Origin: Rhodothermaceae bacterium Tc-Br11_B2g6_7
GTDB taxonomy: Bacteria > Bacteroidota > Rhodothermia > Rhodothermales > Salinibacteraceae
Direction of reading: 5' to 3'
Length of the DNA stretch: 44,355 bases
Assembly: GCA_001564055.1 (NCBI GenBank)
Contig: LKNB01000023.1
Coordinates: 1-44,355, forward strand
A program made the position numbers and the translations under genes. Below are positions 40,801-44,355 of the stretch, one piece after another. Numbering within the stretch: the stretch's first letter is position 1; every line of letters begins with the position of its first letter. The notes under the pieces were generated by a model that was not told where the DNA came from, did no database searches, and saw nothing but the letters and a program-made list of their open reading frames with translations.

Positions 40801-42260
40801 GAAACGGATAAGGAATAGTCCCGACGCACAGCGTCTCGCCCCACAACAGCCTCAACCGTGAGGTCATAGCTTCCCGCTACTACTGGTGCCCAGTAGTCTG
40901 CACTAAACTCGCCATTGGCATCTGTCGTGAGCGTCTCGCTTGTCCATTCTACATTCTGGATGCTTAACGTAACGGGCGCGCCTTCTACCACCTCTCCGGA
41001 GCCGGCCTCGGTCAACTGGGCGCTAAAATCAGCAGGCTCGTGTGTGACAAGATCCTGCTCAAATTCAGGGGTGGCAAATTCATATCTCGCACGGGGAGTA
41101 CCTGAAACAAGCTCAGAAGCAGGTGTTTGTCTGCCCTCATCTGTGACACCAACAATCTTGTAATAGTAGGTTTGTCCTCCATCGACCTGAAAATCCTCAT
41201 AGCTGGATTCATTGGTCACTTCGATTGGATCGACGTCGGACGTTGAAAAGTCGGGATCAGTTGAGCGATAAATGCGGACGTTTGTTAGTTCAGGTGAAGT
41301 ACTAAAATTGAGCTCCAGGCTGTTCATTCGCTCAGCGACCGAAACGCCAGGGGACGAGGGTGTAAACGTGCCCTCTACGGGTTCAAGGTCGATCCAGGCT
41401 ATGTCCACCCCCTCCACCCCAAAGGGTATTTGTAGCACGTATCGGTCATGAAACCGTATGGACGCAGCGATATTGCCATTCTTTATAAGGTCTTGAGGTC
41501 TACCGGACTTTATCTCGTATAAGACTGTTACACCAGATTGTAATGCTGGCGCATTGGTATCGTGCTGAAATAGCAGACTCTGACCCTCCCCATCGTCAAA
41601 GGTCATGATAATATCTGCGTCAACGCGCCCACCTCCGCGCCCTAAGTAGCCACTTGCAATATTGCCGGGACTAATCTGTGCACTTATTTCGAGGTAACTC
41701 CCCTGAAGGTCCTGGAGCTCTCGATACTCAAGATCTAACTTCATCTCCTGAGGGATGCCATCAACGACGCCTTCACCAAACATTTGCTCGCGTCTTGGAG
41801 TGTTGTATCGGCCAGCTGTCGATCGGACCCTCGTCAGTAAGTCCTCCACCTGATCAGAGAGATACACCACTGCTTGATCGACCAAAAATCCGAGCGCAGC
41901 TCCTGCGGGGTCAAGTAGAAAGCCTACACCATCTATGATCAACCCCCCGACTTTCTGCGAGACGGCCACATTCTCCTCGTCAGTCTCCATCATCACCTTC
42001 CCCATTTCACTCGTACGGATGTGATAAGTAATATTACCATCCGCACATTCCACGCTCTCCACCTGACCATGGACGAGTTCGCCCTCGTCGCTGGTCAAGG
42101 AAATCACGTCTCCTTCACCGAAGTTGCCTGAACAACCACTCCAGAAAAAAGAAGGCTCGAGATCATCCGTACTTAGTTGAGAAACTGAATTCTGGCCAAA
42201 CGCCGAACTCCCTACGCCCAGCGTCAGAAGAACTACCCAAAGAGCTACGTTGCGAAACAT
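34842..42260 (-). CDS. giant T9SS-secreted protein with four cohesin-like modules
   Basis: A protein of about 2472 residues. Signal peptide (MFRNVALWVVLLTLGVG, cut near SSAFG). Residues about 80-115 form a Gly-rich hydrophobic segment (GGLIIDGVGFLLDPAGAALG). There is an FN3-like domain near 310-390 (VRIYRSTDPDFSTSD) and Ig-like/CARDB-like modules to about 1020. Four cohesin-like modules follow at about 1025-1165, 1185-1305, 1312-1447 and 1457-1595; the last two are most alike (DDLFAFSGNIDYDADQLEFV / EDLFSFAGDITYDPQHLELV). Then come an Ig-like domain, FN3 (about 1690-1785), a module of unknown type, and after about 2030 a module with YRLVGLPG, FAPGRGFWLL and GWNIFSNP. The end is a T9SS type A domain (VYPNPSDGQ, GVYLLRL). 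Base composition falls abruptly upstream of about 36180. An in-frame GTG at 42272 is an alternative start. Confidence 0.85.
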   Translation of the reverse strand: MFRNVALWVVLLTLGVGSSAFGQNSVSQLSTDDLEPSFFWSGCSGNFGEGDVISLTSDEGELVHGQVESVECADGNITYHIRTSEMGKVMMETDEENVAVSQKVGGLIIDGVGFLLDPAGAALGFLVDQAVVYLSDQVEDLLTRVRSTAGRYNTPRREQMFGEGVVDGIPQEMKLDLEYRELQDLQGSYLEISAQISPGNIASGYLGRGGGRVDADIIMTFDDGEGQSLLFQHDTNAPALQSGVTVLYEIKSGRPQDLIKNGNIAASIRFHDRYVLQIPFGVEGVDIAWIDLEPVEGTFTPSSPGVSVAERMNSLELNFSTSPELTNVRIYRSTDPDFSTSDVDPIEVTNESSYEDFQVDGGQTYYYKIVGVTDEGRQTPASELVSGTPRARYEFATPEFEQDLVTHEPADFSAQLTEAGSGEVVEGAPVTLSIQNVEWTSETLTTDANGEFSADYWAPVVAGSYDLTVEAVVGRDAVRRDYSLSVSERPEVGRNLAIEDVALVDSVIAAGDDVSVDVTVQNRGEMDESPVIYYLFVGRDGQAIDSVFVEVPTLTPNNSTSVSHDLTVPDDTAGEDIALHIKVENDDGFDEQPANALQIRDLHIVEDHFEEPIFRTGEHAITYEETVSIDGTSITLVDYSQSNPATVTFEVSGTETGPIEVDEENNEEFWKSPEGDFIIFPIQLSVPEDPELEPTATVLAGGVTSSNQIHPQRAVTYRGDVGAFRISGSEGDYVTKDIGFLPDEDGGTLQGWNDAEENDRVQDHVIDVNLGVPLNQSIQEYEGLIRWKTEEYRYVSRVALRVAPIHELEVDVDELINNEGIPSNIPGMVISPKRANAEGEDYERPAVLNHGDYVEPVLVEYTVMKDEEILYSEYRDLVVEEEQSFAFNWPTVGSETGQYDLRVMVPHGASRSPDDQVFTSTIEFTEPQPLDVTIADAPEVYSVGDSVRVEAEVAQDDEVIEDASVVTVVNTPGGEQLDLSLQYDDEAQTYNGFFFANTGGNYNLQVFADRRLAKSGSATGRAQAYVDISLTAATESVRLFQPAALNIEVSNVGNVHGIAADVAYDQNLFDLYETGDAGVLSEGGEVAVQQQYDDQGDNIVYGLTRADSGADSGANSVQTQPVASFAFVGSSSGEATFELTEVGLIDSNGESIATRLKSDTASIEVHERSAAFFLSGVRGVRPLHQPDTTSVLLGNAYGLSGASGQISYNPDQVRIIDILEGRAFGSPDKDETLFLDEIDQEHGVASFGVTQIGSASQDAGSGVVAHIVYEPISPGVTDIDLTETALISAYEGREFPHVAGGGDITVPETDTRLSLTAPNDQNQKNGKVTLVIDVAEVDDLFAFSGNIDYDADQLEFVRLDEGNFLNGGEEGVTSLIKEHDGETGQITVGLSRMAEENGGKSADGAAQLLSLTFARTSSEAGTLDVDLTDTALIQSDGVTRLPHRIEVAELAMPATSTQLRLTSPDGINPSDDEVTVAVEVKDVEDLFSFAGDITYDPQHLELVEVQEGNLLNEGGDVGTSFTTEEDPDFGELVVGISRLGADKGGITTEEAGTLFLMTFDRLTEDSLNVGISNTGLLRPDGQTKIPHLVFEALYASPPFVAEPIDDQALSGDESFSVDLTAVFSVDEGSLSYQAQSSDASVATVSIDEEAILALEPLRAGSTQIEVRAEGEGGVAVDRFTVTVEPGEDTLEAPELRHPMDDATGLGRRTLLSWVAVDGIHDYQVQVATDPSFQNVIVDEEVGRSDIDVDNLVYSRSYYWRVRLVAGEAVGPWSEEWRFLTVMPPEASESATLSEGDEQYEFEAVGLTLSRDAGQSMSGMLLNHNGSASAGGEVTVDFHREQPYEADAPDRVGDFAVAHWRFQGDGVTFENGTVSTSLDWIEDIGEDDNLTWLLMEGNTWVKIGGEIDGNKFRSTEPVDTLTTFAIAHVENVALVVSPIADQNMEADGELVEIDLETVFDNPLDGDLSFSAASTDEEIVSTEVQGSSLIVKAHAIGDVTITVQAENAEGTNDTSFDVFVEQLAAVLSRDFGNPTLETSYRLVGLPGQIDADLAATLSGESGSAWRAFRETGAEGDDPEAYLDEYDGSDAFRFAPGRGFWLLSRDAWEVDQTVDAVELSGDGFTTMPLHEGWNIFSNPLDQPVGWDATLSLEANEGLTEALWQWDGSWQGADTLRSARTGEAYYLFNDGDLEELTLQHPAFADDEEQGDLIAATQAERGELQLITQTRSAGTDERQEAARLALGHAAGDAIMHRLPPAHFAAAQLSVRSELLDAPLGRLLKAAPEAGEGLAFDVELTGIAEGDAAYLYPEGLGAFEGEEVVLVHTATGARHTLADYSAAEPLRIRVEEGHLMRGSGKAEDTLLLQLLIGDQAFVDGAAERPDKLAFGAVYPNPSDGQVTIEVAVPETMALQVELFNVLGQQVGLLHSGELAPGVHELSWDGRTTTGAEAASGVYLLRLMSPDGQKDTGRLTRVR

Positions 42261-42287
42261 GATTTTTCTCACTAACCCCGTGTATGG

Positions 42288-44355
42288 CTATCGCACCACC
42301 TGCATTTGCCCTGTCTTTGACCAATCGTCACCACCAAGCCGGTAAAAGTACACCCCACTACTGAGTCGACTAACATCAACCTTGACTTCGTGCATGCCAG
42401 CCTGGTTGTGGCTTTCGACGAGTACCTTCACCTTGCGGCCAAGCGCATCGAATAGCGTGAGGGTTACGTGCTCGTTGCCGGGCAAGGTATACTCAATCGT
42501 TGCCTGGTCGCGAGCAGGATTGGGATAGCTCTGATGCAGACTCACCTCTTGGATCTCGGGCTCATCCACCACATCTGGCAGCTCCTCAGCCTCATTTTCG
42601 AGGTCGTAGGTTGTATGACCATCGGGTGCGATAAGCGCTATCGCTTTAATTCCGAGAGGTGGAGCGGCGTCTAAATCCTCCTCGGGCGTAAACAGGAGCT
42701 CAGCCAGCACGCCATCGCCCATCGGACTGTTACCTACACCGGAGCGTGTACGGGTAATACCCAGCGTACCTTCTCTACCGGAAGCCTCGTGGAGGACTAC
42801 TGGCGTCTCGTCTCCGGCCTCTAAAAAGGCCCCACCTTCGTACTCGTCCAGTTGCAGACGGCCGTCAAAAACATAATCAGCCGAAACGGCGAAGAGCGCC
42901 GGGGTATTCTGCACGCGCACTTCGTAGCGCACCGTTTCTCCTGCGCGGTAGGGTCTATCGTCGACCTCGACGTAAACTGAGGGCTTGCCCTCCACCCGCT
43001 CGGTCTCCTCACCAGCCAGCAGTAGCTGTTGCTCCAACAAGTCATCTACATCGACGACGGTACCTAAGTCACCGAAGTGTACACCCAGAAGCGCCAGATC
43101 AAAGCCATCCACCCGTCCGTCGTTGTTGATATCTGCTTTGGCGTTGAAATTTTCATCGCCTTCCTCCATCGCGAAGGAGCTGGCTAAAATTGCCAGGTCA
43201 TATCCATCGACTCGACCATCCTGATTCAAGTCGCCCGGATTGTACAGCCCATTCTCTTCTGCCGAGAAAGGATCGATGTTCGCTTTTGCCAGGTCCTCGT
43301 TTTCCGTTCGATCACGAATCGTGGCTTCAATAACCGTACTGTCGGTTTCGTCCCACCAGTTGTTGGAGAAATTAAGCTCAGTATCAGCGCCGTTATCTCC
43401 GGATCCAACATGGACATTCCAGTCCAGGTTGTTATGAATGTCATTGTTCGTGACGTTTGTTGACGGATACTCGCCGCTGAGGGAGCGCACGCGCATGCCG
43501 ATTTTATTTCCCGCAATGACACTGCCCGATACCTGAATAGAGCTGGACTCAAGATCTAACCCGGTATCACACCGAGCGATGGTCGTTTCGGAGGTCGTAA
43601 CCGTCGCACCATTCCGTGCTTGCACGCATGTGCCATCGCGCACCAGCGTAGCGCGTCCCTGGGCAATGGTGCCTCCTGTAAGTTCAACCTGGGCTGCGCT
43701 GCCTGAAGCATCAATCCCCCGATTATGAAAGTTGAGGATGCGCGTGCCTTCGACAAAAACAAGGCTTGCCTCAGAGCGAATACCCGTGTTGACGTGCTCA
43801 ATGGTGGAATGAACGACCGACGGGCGATCTACCGCGTAGCTGTCGATGCCGTCAATCCGCAGTGCTTCATCGGCATGTCTGATGGTGGCATGCTTGATAC
43901 GCGAGTGACCGGCCGTCTCGCGAAGGCGAATGCCGTTCCAGGCGCCCGCATCTGCCCCATCGTGATACGACTCAAGGGTAATGGGATCCTGCTCAGCCCC
44001 CTCAATGAACAGGGCTCCGTGGGCATCAATGCCATGATCAGCAAATTGGATGTGTGTCCCGCGAGGAATCCGAAGACTTCTCTCTTCCTCGATGATTATC
44101 GGACCCAATACGACGTACGGGTCATCTCGTCGCTCAAGGGTCTTGTGCCCTCCTAATATCCACCCGGCGATGTAGTTTTTGCTGGTCGATTCGCCTCCGT
44201 CCTCAAGGCTGGCATCCAAAAACGGCAAGTAATCCACAAAGGCATAACTGCTGGAGTCGCTGTAGTCGCGTATGGCGTCTGCTATCTCCACGCCATCGGT
44301 CGTCCCCCACCAGTTGTCCGTAAAGTCAAAGATCGTCTCACGCGCGCTCGAAGCA
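42288..44355 (-). CDS. beta-helix protein with dockerin, cohesin-like and T9SS domains (5' partial)
   Basis: The 5' end is outside the window: the frame stays open to the last base, reading ...FDFTDNWWGTTDG ahead of the GTG at 44291, so 44291 is not the start. The visible 688 residues hold a right-handed parallel beta-helix (about 1-355; repeated NNWWG-type and 'xI..N...G' coils). A dockerin type I pair follows, DLNQDGRVDGYDLAIL (from 375) and DINNDGRVDGFDLALL (from 408), each a calcium loop. A cohesin-like module comes next (about 455-590, starting VYVEVDDRPYRAGETVRYEV), then a T9SS type A sorting domain (QSYPNPARDQATIEY, GVYFYRL). It lies 27 bp upstream of the giant protein gene and is very probably co-transcribed. 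Enzymatic activity of the helix is not shown. Confidence 0.85.
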   Translation of the reverse strand, partial: ASSARETIFDFTDNWWGTTDGVEIADAIRDYSDSSSYAFVDYLPFLDASLEDGGESTSKNYIAGWILGGHKTLERRDDPYVVLGPIIIEEERSLRIPRGTHIQFADHGIDAHGALFIEGAEQDPITLESYHDGADAGAWNGIRLRETAGHSRIKHATIRHADEALRIDGIDSYAVDRPSVVHSTIEHVNTGIRSEASLVFVEGTRILNFHNRGIDASGSAAQVELTGGTIAQGRATLVRDGTCVQARNGATVTTSETTIARCDTGLDLESSSIQVSGSVIAGNKIGMRVRSLSGEYPSTNVTNNDIHNNLDWNVHVGSGDNGADTELNFSNNWWDETDSTVIEATIRDRTENEDLAKANIDPFSAEENGLYNPGDLNQDGRVDGYDLAILASSFAMEEGDENFNAKADINNDGRVDGFDLALLGVHFGDLGTVVDVDDLLEQQLLLAGEETERVEGKPSVYVEVDDRPYRAGETVRYEVRVQNTPALFAVSADYVFDGRLQLDEYEGGAFLEAGDETPVVLHEASGREGTLGITRTRSGVGNSPMGDGVLAELLFTPEEDLDAAPPLGIKAIALIAPDGHTTYDLENEAEELPDVVDEPEIQEVSLHQSYPNPARDQATIEYTLPGNEHVTLTLFDALGRKVKVLVESHNQAGMHEVKVDVSRLSSGVYFYRLGGDDWSKTGQMQVVR

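Noticed and set aside
44289-44291. GTG as the start of the beta-helix protein
   Set aside because: The frame remains open upstream to the window end and encodes the expected beta-helix residues (FDFTDNWWGTTDG), so the gene is truncated by the window.
1-44355. tRNA or rRNA genes
   Set aside because: No cloverleaf, T-arm consensus or rRNA segments were noticed on either strand, though a covariance scan could not be run.

Overview
The window looks like a chromosomal segment of a halophilic or moderately halophilic member of Rhodothermota/Bacteroidota, most likely close to Salinibacter and its relatives. The basis is: high GC in most of the window; acidic (Asp/Glu-rich) proteins; two secreted proteins ending in type IX secretion (T9SS type A) sorting domains; a TonB protein; ferredoxin-dependent 2-oxoacid oxidoreductase genes; and start sites that mostly lack a Shine-Dalgarno sequence. 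The taxon is an inference; there is no rRNA gene or tRNA gene in the window to fix it.

Left part (1-14.9 kb): ordinary metabolic and housekeeping genes, mostly single units. They are an HD-domain hydrolase, a secreted DUF547 protein, two tandem secreted amidohydrolases, thymidylate synthase (thyA), a small unknown protein, ApaG, a BtpA-family protein, the 2-oxoacid:ferredoxin oxidoreductase pair (korA-korB type), a formate/nitrite transporter, a small GvpU-like protein, a sodium/solute symporter and a PhzF-family enzyme.

Middle (14.9-27.3 kb): envelope genes. A large minus-strand protein joins a metalloprotease-like domain, a TolB-like propeller and an outer-membrane barrel. Divergent from it runs a plus-strand cluster: mrdA (PBP2), rodA, a large Ig-like lipoprotein, the bifunctional NAD(P)HX repair enzyme, a VanZ-like protein and tonB. 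A 500-bp gap between the two directions holds a nested palindrome that could be a structured RNA.

27.3-34.3 kb (minus strand): rpiA, two paralogous ABC-type permeases without an ATPase, a GNAT acetyltransferase and a UvrD/Rep helicase. Two non-coding regions here carry repeats: a pair of C-rich repeats at about 27.47-27.64 kb, and a tandem 217-218-bp dispersed-type repeat with inverted ends at 31.17-31.64 kb.

34.3-44.36 kb (minus strand): the accessory and most interesting part. A dockerin-bearing beta-helix protein (5' end cut by the window edge) is followed after about 27 bp by a 2472-residue secreted protein with four cohesin-like modules, then by a small lipoprotein. Both large proteins end in T9SS sorting domains. 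The giant gene has a sharp change of base composition near 36.18 kb: its last 1.3 kb is GC-rich like the rest of the genome, while the upstream 5-6 kb is clearly richer in AT. I read this as a conserved secretion/anchoring module joined to a foreign or fast-evolving passenger, with a possible cohesin-dockerin surface assembly that has no recognisable polysaccharide-degrading enzyme in the window.
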